Shown piece after piece: positions 49,541-59,575 of a DNA stretch of 64,000 nt. The translations under genes and the position numbers were made by a program. The first letter of the stretch is position 1; each line of letters starts with the position of its first letter. The notes under the pieces are model-generated. The model did not search any database and was not told where the DNA came from. It was given only the letters and a program-made list of their open reading frames with translations. Origin of the DNA: Penicillium oxalicum (Eukaryota; Ascomycota; Eurotiomycetes; Eurotiales; Aspergillaceae). The stretch covers positions 806,001 through 870,000 of the forward strand of contig NC_064656.1 of assembly GCF_001723175.1 (NCBI RefSeq). Direction: 5' to 3'.

Positions 49541-49999
49541 ATGTCTATCGAAGCTATCAGCAGGTGTGTAAATTCAATACACCAACTCCCAGTCCTTTCA
49601 CCCCTACACAGCCCACGTCCCTCTCCCAGTCTACTCTTCCCAGCACGAATACTTTCCACTCCTCCTCAACGCGCCAACTCACATGCCCCTCCACACAGCA
49701 AGCAGGAATTCCTCGACAAGATCCTCAATTCCGATGGCCTAATCGTACTCGATGCCTGGGCCCCATGGTGTGGACCCTGCCGCTTGATCGCCCCCAAGAT
49801 CGAGGAATTCAGCCAGGAGTACCCCAACGTGCAATTCTACAAGGTTGACGTCGAAGCTGTTCCCGACGTCGCACAGGAGATTGGGGCTCGCGCCATGCCC
49901 ACCTTTTACTTTTTCAAAAAGGGAGAGAAAATCAACGAAGTCATTGGTGCCAATCCTGGTGCGGTCCGGAGTGGCATTGAGTCTCTGATGGCCGCGTAG
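49541..49999 (+). CDS. thioredoxin
   Basis: Spliced form: exons 49541-49563 and 49699-49999, 107 residues, the normal length of cytosolic thioredoxin. It reduces protein disulfides using electrons from thioredoxin reductase. The active site WAPWCGPCR has Cys32 and Cys35; LDAWAPWCGPCRLIAPKIEE, FYKVDVEAVPDVAQEIGARA, the cis-proline MPTFYFFKKGEKI, and GANPGAV are all canonical. The intron (GTGTGT...CACACAG, 135 bases) is a multiple of three and has no stop, so the unspliced message would give a 152-residue protein with 45 extra residues after position 7. The 107-residue form is preferred because it matches the family without insertion. Confidence 0.94.
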   Translation: MSIEAISRCVNSIHQLPVLSPLHSPRPSPSLLFPARILSTPPQRANSHAPPHSKQEFLDKILNSDGLIVLDAWAPWCGPCRLIAPKIEEFSQEYPNVQFYKVDVEAVPDVAQEIGARAMPTFYFFKKGEKINEVIGANPGAVRSGIESLMAA

Positions 50000-51338
50000 G
50001 CCAAGGGAAGAATGGTCCAGGCTTGATCCATTTGATCCATAGTGGGTGGAAATGGGAAAACGGGAGGATTTGGTCATCTTGACACTCTGAGCGTTTTTCC
50101 TTTTCGTTTTTTGTTTTGTTCCCCCCTAAATTTCAGTATCCAAATATATATTGGCTCTCACCGTCACCAAAGGGAAAAATGGTTGACGTGCCCTCTTCCA
50201 TTCTCCAGGTATATCCATCTTCGAGTCTCTCTCTTAGCAGACCCCGGGAAATAAATGACAAAGCCACCCGAGGAAGAAAGAATCCAGGCAAGAGGGCCAT
50301 ATTGTGCTACCTGTAACCTTCCTGATAGGTATATGGCTCTAGTGGTTGCTCAGCAAATCAAAGGCCAAGACAGTGCGATTAAATTGTATTTACCAGGGCT
50401 GAGCAGGTCATCCATCCACAATGGACGAAATATAGCTTGGACGCGCTCGCATTTTGACCGGCTCCACGAATCAAAGCTTGCTTGAGGAAATGTTGGTATA
50501 TTGCACGCGTGGTGACGAGTGACTACGATTTCAAAACTAACCTTGGAATATCTATCCATGCAACGTCATTTCGATTTGCGGGATTCCTCGGTTCATCGAG
50601 GGGGGGGGGAGTTCTTTTGGCTTGCGACAGCCCATTGCTTTTCTCTCAATGGGTTGAAAAGAAGGATTGAGGTACGTAGTTGGTAGCCCTTACAGTTTCG
50701 TGAGTGGACAGCCATCGTCACATGTCTCCGGAGGTCACGTACGGAAGCAATACGAGGTAATAGTCGAGCGGCAGAGATTCCAAAGTTATTTTTGAATTCT
50801 ATCATGCAATGAGGGAACTTCCCGGGTCCCCGCCGGAAACAGATATAAATGGATATCAATTTCCATCCAATATGGACAAAACCATTGCCCGAATGTGCAT
50901 AGAGGTGGATATGCCGGAGGACTACAATTGAAAAGCAGTGGAGACACCACTTAGAAGGCGCAGAGATCCAAGCTTTATCAAGAGTCGCAATACCGTCCGG
51001 AGTCGGCCCATCGGAGAAGCCGGAGAGATCAGAAGGCGTTCCATATATCTTGTCAAGCTACCCGTCAGAACCAGCAAAAGTACGATGATCGTGAACTTGA
51101 TGAAATTTTTGATTTTGTTTCATTCAGGGGAATCTATGCAGAGGCTCGAGATGGTGCCAGGGCAATCGGAAACCCTTTCACGCGTTGTCTCATGCAGCCA
51201 GAACGGTCTACCTTCCCACCTCCAACCCGAGGCTAGATGAGAAAGAAGCCGGAGTAAAACCCAGTTTTGTAAAAACGAACAACACCAAACAGCCTCGCGC
51301 ACCATAACCCAGTAAAGCCCCAGAAACGGAGAAACCGT
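50000..51338. other. intergenic, 3' regions of thioredoxin and rpl21
   Basis: About 1.3 kb between convergent genes. It contains a G10 run at 50600-50609. No coding or RNA gene supported. Confidence 0.6.
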
Positions 51339-52190
51339 TTAGATGTGGGTGTCGTAGGGGATGGGGACAACGGTCTCGGGGGCGTTGCCGGCAGCGGAGA
51401 CGAAGTGGCCCTCACGAGGACCAACAGCCTGGCGCTTCAGGTGGACGTGCACACCCTTCTCCTTGGCCTCGCGCTTCTTGAGGGCGTTCTCCTTGACACG
51501 GTTGATGAACTCCTCACGGGAGCGGGAGTGCTGGACGTGCTCAATGCGGACGTTGATGCGCTTCTCGAGGTAGCGGTTGTTGACACGCTTGTACAGGAGC
51601 ACGCCGACGGAGGACTTGGTCACGTTGTAGACGACACCGGTCTTACCGTGGTAGACCTTGTGGGGCATACTGTGGGAGGAACACTTCAGTCAGTACGTGA
51701 AGCGAGGGTGAGAGGGAAAAAAATGTCGCTGATTCAGTGCCAGATGCGGAGAGCGAAACGGCGGAGCGAAATGAGGGATGCCGAGTCGTGGAAATGCGCG
51801 GGAAAGGAATTCTCGGATTGTACTGACCCCTTCTGGACGGCACCGTTAACCTTCAGGTCGACGATATCACCGACACTGCAAAAATTTCGTTAGTTCTAAT
51901 GCACTCGCAACTCATGTTCAAATTTTGCGTTTTTCGGCAGGATTTGAAGCGTACCGGTAGGTCTTCATGTAAGTGGACAGGCGGATCATGCCATGTTCCT
52001 TGAAGTTGCGGCTGAAGGCATACTAGATTTTCCATCTCATCAGTATGCCGGTCTTTTTCGAATATCCCCCAGTTCGTCCAATTCATGACCGCGGCGGTGT
52101 CGGGCGGAAAATCATGCGACGAAGAGGTCGTCAAGCGAGGCATTTCAGACGTACCCGAGTGCCGGCGCGCAGACCGTACGAGTGAGGCAT
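51339..52190 (-). CDS. rpl21: 60S ribosomal protein L21 (eL21)
   Basis: Minus-strand exons 52155-52190, 51955-52022, 51828-51875 and 51339-51669, giving 160 residues as expected for the family. It starts [20 protein letters not shown], then [79 protein letters not shown] and the tail [12 protein letters not shown]. It is a large-subunit structural protein near the central protuberance. It lies head-to-head with rps9, with only 255 bases between the start codons, so the two genes probably share promoter elements. Confidence 0.97.
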
Positions 52191-52445
52191 GACGGCGGTG
52201 TTGTGTTTTTGGGCGTGTTGAAAAGTGTCGACAACGAGCTACCTTCCTCGAATCCGTGTAAGTTGAAGCGGCAATGGATTGTGGTGTCGGGCGCTTACGT
52301 GATAGGGTTCAGCCCTGACCCACGGACCCGTTCGGGACTAGTGCCCGTCCAAGCGAACAACCTTCAATCGCAACTTAGAATGTAGTGGGTTTTCTCTTTC
52401 AAGTGATCTTTCGACAATCCCGCCAAACCAGGACACCCAGCAGCC
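52191..52445. promoter_or_regulatory. bidirectional ribosomal protein promoter (rpl21/rps9)
   Basis: 255 bases between start codons of two divergent ribosomal protein genes. It has a central AGGG...CCCT inverted repeat (52304-52316) and short pyrimidine stretches near the rps9 start. Sharing is inferred from distance. Confidence 0.6.
52304..52316. promoter_or_regulatory. AGGG-N5-CCCT inverted repeat between rpl21 and rps9
   Basis: Reads AGGGTTCAGCCCT, preceded by T to give TAGGG. It is 114 bases from the rpl21 ATG and 130 from the rps9 ATG. Compare the elements before rpl37 and rps4. Possible Tbf1-like site. Confidence 0.4.
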
Positions 52446-53289
52446 ATGGCTCCCGCTCCGTGAGTATCGACGGCCTCCGTATGCGCGATCGCATCATTCT
52501 GACTGATTTTTGCTGTACAGCCGTGTCTACTCCAAGACCTACAAGGTCCCCCGTCGTCCTTTCGAGTCCGCTCGTCTGTTAGTACTCTCCGGCCACTGAG
52601 TAGAAGCGTGCTTCTACTCATGTCGTATTCGATATTAATTCACTGTTCATAGTGACTCGGAATTGAAGATTGTCGGCGAGTACGGTCTGCGCAACAAGCG
52701 TGAGGTGTGGCGTGTCCAGCTCACCCTCTCCAAGATTCGTCGTGCTGCTCGGTATGTGTTTGCGAAAAGCTCCCTCCCTTTACATCCGTGGGACTTGCGC
52801 CGGTCGCGCTCGACCGGGCCAAAAAAGAGTCCGATGTGAAAAAAATTTGCAGGGCTAATTGTATCCGGTACGTCCAGTGAGCTCCTTACTCTCGATGAGA
52901 AGGACCCCAAGCGCCTGTTCGAGGGTAACGCCCTGATTCGCCGTCTTGTGCGCATCGGTGTCCTCGACGAGTCCCGCATGAAGCTCGATTACGTCCTTGC
53001 CCTGAAGGTTGAGGACTTCTTGGAGCGCCGTCTCCAGACTTGCGTCTACAAGCTTGGCCTCGCCAAGTCTATCCACCACGCCCGTGTCCTGATCAAGCAG
53101 CGCCACATCCGCGTCGGCAAGCAGATCGTCAACGTCCCCTCGTTCATGGTCCGCCTCGACTCCCAGAAGCACATCGACTTCTCCCTCACCTCGCCCTTCG
53201 GTGGCGGCCGCCCCGGCCGTGTTCGCCGCAAGAAGGCCGCCGCCGCTGCCGGTGGTGACGGTGACGCCGAGGAGGAGGATGAGGAGTAA
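52446..53289 (+). CDS. rps9: 40S ribosomal protein S9 (uS4)
   Basis: Exons 52446-52459, 52521-52577, 52653-52751 and 52878-53289, giving 193 residues. It is the eukaryotic uS4, an early-binding small-subunit protein important for decoding accuracy. Visible: [60 protein letters not shown], the S4 RNA-binding domain [20 protein letters not shown] and [20 protein letters not shown], then [20 protein letters not shown]. The acidic end (DAEEEDEE) after an Ala/Gly stretch is usual in fungi. As in rps4, the first coding exon is only 14 bases. Confidence 0.97.
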
Positions 53290-53653
53290 ATTACTCGCCC
53301 CTACAAAAGAAAAATGGGAGTACGGTCGGGTTTCGCTTTTGGCAGCTCAATTGTTCTGGGAGGTTCCTGGTGACTGCAGCATAAAGCGTTTCATGTTGTA
53401 TGATCACGCAAATCAAAAAGAAACAATCCAACAGCCTCTATGGCTTCAATTCGGAACCCAAGTTCAACTGTTCAAAGTCTCTGGCCGCACATGTCAGCGG
53501 ACTATATGAGGAACAAATCTCCACATGTAAAATTAAACGTCGTTCCATCAGGCTTGGTGGACACGTTATGCTTGAATCTGTAGTGATAATCCCTCAAAAT
53601 AACAGCGCGGGGGTAATTTTTCGGACCCATAGGCAGAGTCAGTCCAGCCGAGT
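53290..53653. other. intergenic, convergent 3' regions
   Basis: About 360 bases between rps9 and the coiled-coil gene. Nothing supported. Confidence 0.6.
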
Positions 53654-54655
53654 CTAGGCCTCCACGACCTGTTTCATTATTTGTTCCGCTCCCTTGTACC
53701 ACCGTCCCATCTCTTCCAAACCATCACTCTCCCCCTGCTCCTTCTTCCTTTGCGCCTCACGAGCTTGATTGACGGCCTCGGTCTTTCGCCGTTCAAGAAC
53801 GGTGCACTCCCGCTCAATAGCTTCCGCCTCGCGGGTCTTCCGAGGAAGTGCATTCTGGACGGCGAGAATCTGGCGATTTAATGCGGCGAGCTCTGCCTCT
53901 CGCTCCGAGAGAAGTGCCAATGTAGCCGGTAGTGGTAGGTTCTGCGAGGAGCGTGGATCCGCCGTAGTCATACCGGCGACCTGCTTTGCGCGCAATCCTG
54001 CAATTGTCGACTCTAGGTTTTCAATTGCTTCGGGGAGGGACGACAGCTGCGCCATCTGGATTTCAACGTTTTGGAAGCCTAAGAAAGATGCAATTGGCGT
54101 GAGCTGTGGGCTCAAGCCCTGATTCACAAGTGCCAATCGGTCACTCACGGCGTGCCAATTCACGGCTCATGGTCTCCATTTCCTCGATCATCAGACGGGC
54201 TTCTTCCTTTCGCGATTTGAGTTCGGCTTTGACCTCGGCCAGCTGGTTCTCCAATTCCACATTCTCATTGTGTCCGACCACGAGCGGCGGATCCCCCACA
54301 ATGGCGCGGAGGAACTTTTCCTTGGTAACTTGTTCAAGATAGGAAAACCGTAGTTTGGAAAAGAGTTCCTGCAGAACGATGCGATGGGATCTCGGTCAGT
54401 GAAATGTTGGAATAGAGCCGATCCAAGATCTTCACGGAGGTTCCTTACCTTGTAGTGCGTCAGGTCGGACTCGAGTGACGCTGGCGTGGGATCATTGAGA
54501 TTTGTAATTGACACGTCAGAACCGCGCTTTGAAGGCGAGAAATCCGTGTTGCCGACATCAGAGATTGGCTCGCTGATGCGAATAATCGCGAGCTCTTTCT
54601 TCAAATCGCCCTGCTCTCGTTCGAGCTGCTGCAATAAACCGCGGGGATTCGCCAT
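53654..54655 (-). CDS. coiled-coil protein, possible kinetochore subunit (Sos7-like)
   Basis: Exons 54449-54655, 54149-54368 and 53654-54078, giving 283 residues. Nearly the whole chain is predicted coiled coil: LLQQLEREQGDLKKELAIIR at the start, the distinctive FSKLRFSYLEQVTKEKFLRA, then VELENQLAEVKAELKSRKEE, and a C-terminal part with EREAELAALNRQILAVQNAL, IERECTVLERRKTEAVNQA and GRWYKGAEQIMKQVVEA. The central SYLEQVTKEKFLRAIVGDPP block with a terminal GRWY motif resembles fungal kinetochore coiled-coil proteins; Sos7 is my best guess, with Sim4/CENP-K-type subunits as the alternative. This is from memory of the family and not certain. It is divergent from the 38B-like gene. Confidence 0.6.
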
Positions 54656-55314
54656 CTCAACTGCTGCTCACATCTACCCTCTCTTTCATTCAAGATCGGT
54701 GATCCTTCCGACAATTATGAAAAGCGGCGGAATTGGTGGCGCGCATTGACTGCCTTGTCCGCCGACCGATGGATACCAAGATTGTCTATCGCGACCGCGC
54801 GACTGATAACAGCGGGGTCGAAGGCGGTCTGGAATCGCAGAGCCGCTGATTCACGCCGAGTTCAGGTCCACTGCCAGCAGACTGGGAGCATTCTGTCATA
54901 TGCTTTTGGACATTCAAGGACAGCATCTGGATTCTGTCCATACGTAGGTCTGCTTTTTTTGGAATTCTGAAACAAAACTGCGGGTTACCAAAAAAACAAA
55001 ATCTGTATCTGTTTCAACTAATCCATTACCGCTCTAGACCGACAACAAGGGCCAATTTAGGATACACCTACCTCCATACCTTTGGTATTGTCTCGTAGCT
55101 GAACGTGGGTGCCCGGCAGGACCTCTTTTTATATTTTGCCGAGATGTTCCAATTGAGACCGTGCGCCGCCCGAGACAGCTCCGCAACATGAGTCTGAATT
55201 TCGCGACTGTCGTTTCCCTCTACAATGGGCTAGAAAACCACTAGCTTCCCTTGCGCTACAACCGTGTCTTACACGTCTTGATGGAAGTCGGCATGTAAGA
55301 TCTGCCTTTTGACC
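54656..55314. other. intergenic, divergent promoter region
   Basis: About 660 bases between the coiled-coil gene (-) and the 38B-like gene (+). Nothing else supported. Confidence 0.55.
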
Positions 55315-56732
55315 ATGGACGACGATTACGTGGCGGAGGTGCTTGCACGCGAAGCGCGCGATACCTCCAAAAGATACCAACAGGAAGGTCTCGCTGCTTA
55401 TATGCCGCAAAGGTAGCTCTTGCCTCTGAAATGATTTTGAATCATACTGGCGCACGTCTATTGACTCATCTCACTATCTGCCTAGGCCAAAGAGCAACGC
55501 CCCCAAACCCAACACCCGATTTCTGCGCCACCTCATCAGAGAGACGGATACCCACAATACAGCTCTTAAGCGCAAGGAAGACAAAGAAGCAAAAGATCGC
55601 CTGCGTCATCTCCGCGGCCCGACGGGAGATGAAGCGACTCCGAAACTGGCGTCGTCAGTACGAAAGGGTCGCGATTCACGTGAGAGCGTGTCGACCACGG
55701 ACAAAAAGCGCAGAGATGAATACCGTGATCGCCCAAGACCAGATAAACCAGAAGATTCCAATTCTCATCGGAGACATCGGACACGAGAATCGTCCAATGA
55801 TCGAGACCGGACTCGGCACAATCGCCACCGAGACGAGCATGGCCGATCATCGCGGGAGAGCCGAGAGCAACGGGGCACGAATCGCATAGGAGACGAACGC
55901 AGACGAGATCACGGGGACTCATCGGCGTCGCATCATCGCGCCAGTAGAAGACATCACTCGCGGTTGCGCGTTGCGCAGTCGGTCTCCGCGACGCGATCCC
56001 ACTGTAGAGGGGAGCCATCGCCATGACAGACACCGGCACCGGCACCGATCACGGTCGCCGACTGGCAGACGTTCGCCCTCTTCCAGACATGGTCGGTCGG
56101 AGCACCGCTCACAGCGAGCCAGAGCCAAAAACACTCCACGCAAGTCATCATTGTCGCCGGCCGCAGAAGTCACTGGCTCCTGTGGGCAGCCACGAGGATC
56201 ACCGGGGCCAAAAAATGCGGTTGACACTCCTTTGGAAGACGATTCTGATCCTTTAGAAGATATCGTTGGACCTTTACCTCCACTTTTTGATGGGGACCAA
56301 ATCAAGCCCGTTCGCTCGCGTGGTCGCGGCGCGTACAGACCTAGCACGAGCAACATTGACGCCCACTTTGCGCCGAATTATGATCCGACCCTCGACGTTC
56401 AGCCCGAGGATGAGCTCTCGTCGTCCATGGGCAAGCCCACTCGTCGTCCTGTTGCGGGTCTCATGACAGCGGACGATGACTGGGACATGGCTCTTGAGGC
56501 TTTACGTGACCGACAGCGCTGGAAACAGAGCGGCGAAGAAAGATTGCGTGCGGTTGGCTTGGATGACCAGGTCATCGATCGATGGAAAACGAACACAGCT
56601 CTCGCGGGGGCAGGTGACACTGAGGCGAATCCGGAGACTGTTCGGTGGGCAAAGCAAGGTGAGGGCCGTGAATGGGATCGTGGCAAAGTGGTAGACTCGG
56701 ATGGCCATGTCGACGTGCGTCCTTCGTGGTGA
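55315..56732 (+). pseudogene. 38B-like pre-mRNA-splicing factor, reading frame broken by a 7-base tandem duplication
   Basis: Exons 55315-55412 and 55486-56732. The N-terminus MDDDYVAEVLAREARDTSKR and RPKSNAPKPNTRFLRHLIRE, TDTHNTALKRKEDKE match fungal proteins annotated as splicing factor 38B. An RS/RH-rich region follows, and the conserved C-terminus has GPLPPLFDGDQIKPVRSRGR, GAYRPSTSNIDAHFAPNYDP and DDDWDMALEALRDRQRW. At 55963-55976 the heptamer GTTGCGC occurs twice in tandem. The coding frame before it runs into a stop at 56024-56026 (212 residues), while the RS-rich and conserved end is in the next frame; one heptamer less would give a single frame of 445 residues. No plausible intron repairs this. 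It is either a real lesion, a polymorphism, or an assembly error, so it may be a functional gene. Confidence 0.75.
55963..55976 (+). repeat. tandem 7-base duplication GTTGCGC x2
   Basis: Two exact adjacent copies at 55963-55969 and 55970-55976 in the RS-rich coding part. Seven is not a multiple of three, so the duplication shifts the frame. Confidence 0.9.
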
Positions 56733-57577
56733 TTTCCAAGCTCATAATTGCTATGTGAACGATCGGAGTCTTATTTGGAATGTCCATGGATCCCTGTCTC
56801 AAGGTTGCGTCTACTTTGTACCTTTTTTTTTTTTTTTAAAAAAAAAACAACCCCACAATTACGCAATATACCCTTTTCTAGAGACATTATCATGATGGTA
56901 TAGTGTCAGGTCCATGAGACTTTGTTCCATGCGAACTGGACAACCCTTGTGAGATTGCCATTGCGCTTCCACCGTCAATTTCAGGCCAAGTCTGAATCCT
57001 CTTACGATTCTAGAGCAGTCAATATACCCAGTCATGCATCATGTTGTCATTGAACCTATGTGGCAACTATTCAAGATTGCTATAGTATGTAAATGATTCG
57101 AGTACATGGGTTGGCCATTGTCCTTCATCTTTCGGCGGGGTCCACAGTGCGGAAATGTGCCGTTGTGGCATCGCTGGATCTTGTCAGCCAAACTGGGCGT
57201 TTCCACCCGTGCCCGGGCAAACCGCCGGTTGCTTATAGATCGGGCTTTCATTGAAGCCGTCGGCTCCGAGGACCTTGTGTAAGCCGAGAAAGGTACGTCG
57301 TTGAAGAAGATATGTTTTATCTTTCGGCGAATCTTCTCCATTACAGATTTTAAGTGAACCGCTGCTCAGCAACTATAAACTAATTCCATTGACCTTCGGC
57401 CATTTCCTGCCGGCACCAGGTATCTCATCAGTACGAGAGGTAGGTACGAAGGAGGCACATCTTGAGACGGCATGGAAATTGTCAGGCCCCTCAATTCTTA
57501 CGCTCACAAACCAACAGTCTCACCTCTTCATCAGGAACGCCGACATCTATCCATCTCCATTGATATTGGCACCCATC
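56733..57577. other. intergenic
   Basis: About 850 bases, starting with a T/A homopolymer stretch near 56823-56847 in the probable 3' region. No gene supported. Confidence 0.6.
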
Positions 57578-58420
57578 ATGACCGACCAATTTGCCTACTC
57601 ATACCCTTCCCCGCTGGAAGGATTCGAGAATCTGGAGCCTCTTTCTGAGTGAGTTTGTGCCTAGACGAGCGTCCCTCGGAGACAACCCCCGGCCTCTGTC
57701 AACCACCCCATCATTTATCTCGAATATCTCCTTCTCACCGAGAAATTTTCCCAGAGAGCGCAATGAGGACGGCAAATCCCTCGTCAATCCACAACATGGA
57801 CGTCTGAGTAAGGCGTACGAGGAGTTCCCAGACCCGCTGTGTACAGGGCGTCGCGGTGGATTTGACATTCATATATACCATTATCAGGTCTGTCCAACCC
57901 GATCAGGTCCCGCTTTCACTTAGTCCTAGAACCGCATCTGATGGAGATGTGAGCAGACAAACCCGGACCAAGCGAAATTTGCGCGGGAATTATGGGAGCG
58001 CATTCGGCGCGAGTGTAAGTGACAAAAGACAATTTCAAGTTCTTATTTCCCCGCCTGATCTCCACCAAACTATCGACGTTTGAATCTCTGGAAACTCTGG
58101 CACTAATGGGATCTATGCATTGATTCACAGTCCCCGAGCTTCGTATCTACTCTTTCTTCGATAGACCCGTTGGTCCGCATCCCGTCGCCATGTTCGAAGT
58201 CAATGTTTTTACCCCGGCGCAATTTGGCGCGTTTGTTCCCTGGCTGGTCATCAATCGGGGACCCTTGAGTGCATTGATTCATCCCAATACAGTAGATGAG
58301 GAAGAGGAACGGAATCATACGCAGCGGGCAACCTGGTTAGGAGAGCGAATCCCGTTAGACCTACGGGTGTTCAAATTGATGCGGGAGAGACAGAAGAAGA
58401 CGGCGGAGACGGCGGCGTAA
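57578..58420 (+). CDS. DOPA 4,5-dioxygenase family protein
   Basis: Exons 57578-57648, 57755-57887, 57957-58014 and 58131-58420, giving 183 residues. It belongs to the small DOPA-dioxygenase-like family (founding member: the Amanita enzyme of betalain synthesis; most fungal members have no known substrate). Visible: RRGGFDIHIYHYQ with a metal-type HxxH set, FARELWERIRREFPELRIYS, RPVGPHPVAMFEVNVFTPAQ, FGAFVPWLVINRGPLSALIH, and the final HTQRATWLGERIPLDLRVF. These are the family's conserved blocks, with the histidines present. The first intron's acceptor (CCCAG) is chosen because it alone keeps frame. Probably cytosolic; substrate unknown. Confidence 0.88.
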
Positions 58421-59575
58421 GAGGCGATGGTCGTACTTGGTCTCTGCTAGAAGCTGCCTTGCATGAGCTGAAATAGGGTTCCTCACTGGGAAGGAAGAAA
58501 TGAAAAAGTGAAAAGAAAAGTTTCCTTCCCTCGTTTCTATGAACTGTTCTCACTCAAGGCAAGTCAAACAAAAAGTTCATAGAAGGAACGACAGAATCCT
58601 AGGGATGGCCCAAATTGAGCGGGAAAGGGATCAGCTGTGGTTACCATTCCAATAGACTCGATAGTATTTGGTCAGTCTTTGCGAGTCTTTTGTAGCGAGC
58701 AGATGACAGACCGAGGTTTCCCCTTTGCTAGATACAAACTCTCCTATTCGCACACGGACTTTTAAATAGAGCCACAGAGTGTATTTGAAGTTCTCCATGT
58801 GGAAAGACCAGAACATTTCGACTTCACATACTCGGTGAGCCCCCGTCCTTTTGCCAAAATCACAAATCACCCGCCACGCAGCCCTGTCGATGTCTGCGCC
58901 GGCCACTTGACTCGATCCATCAGCAGGCTGCAGCATGGAAATGAGCACCGCCGCACACAACCAATCAGATGCACCAGATCGCCCTTGGACATACCAGGTG
59001 TCTCTGCAGACTGGACGGCACACTCACGACTCAATAACAAATGATCAACCTCTCCCGTACAACAGTTCCCTCTTTTCATTGCACTCCCTCGGAGCCTTCT
59101 GCATCATTGGTACTTTGGCTTATGCCTCCCGCCGGTCAGCAAGTAAGACGACATGCAGAGCTAGGGACCGGCGTGACTCTTTCCTGGCCGTCTACCACCC
59201 TTGAAAGACACGACTGCAGGGCATCCTTTGCCACGACCTGAATAGAGAAGATTCTTGCTACAATTTACTTTCCTTGGAAGTGCCCGACCCTGGTTCAGAA
59301 TCTGAGCTATAAAATCCCAGGTCAACGCAGCCGATGGCGCCTTGGACAGTGTACAATTTCATGTTTCTTTCTCCCACTTGATTAAATTACAAACCCTCTA
59401 CAGTCAACGTGAGCCATCACAGCTGGTGAGGCAATCGTTGGCTTTGGTTGCCCTTGGTATCAACTTCTCAACAAAGCAGCCTTGAGGTCGGTGAGAGTTA
59501 AATATAGGCCATCAATCCATATGAATCGAAATTCTAACCTCTTGTCTATGGACGACAGTGCTGACTGACGTGATC
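58421..59575. other. intergenic
   Basis: About 1.15 kb. A 130-residue open frame on the minus strand (58631-59023) has no recognisable domain or neighbouring exons. No gene supported. Confidence 0.5.

Noticed and set aside
55431..55889. 152-residue frame overlapping the 38B-like gene, as a product of a 34-base intron (GTGAGA...GCGCAG)
   Set aside because: Leads to a stop and loses the RS-rich sequence; does not repair the frameshift.
58631..59023. 130-residue minus-strand open frame with several Cys and Trp
   Set aside because: No family resemblance and no neighbouring exons; cannot be supported as a gene.
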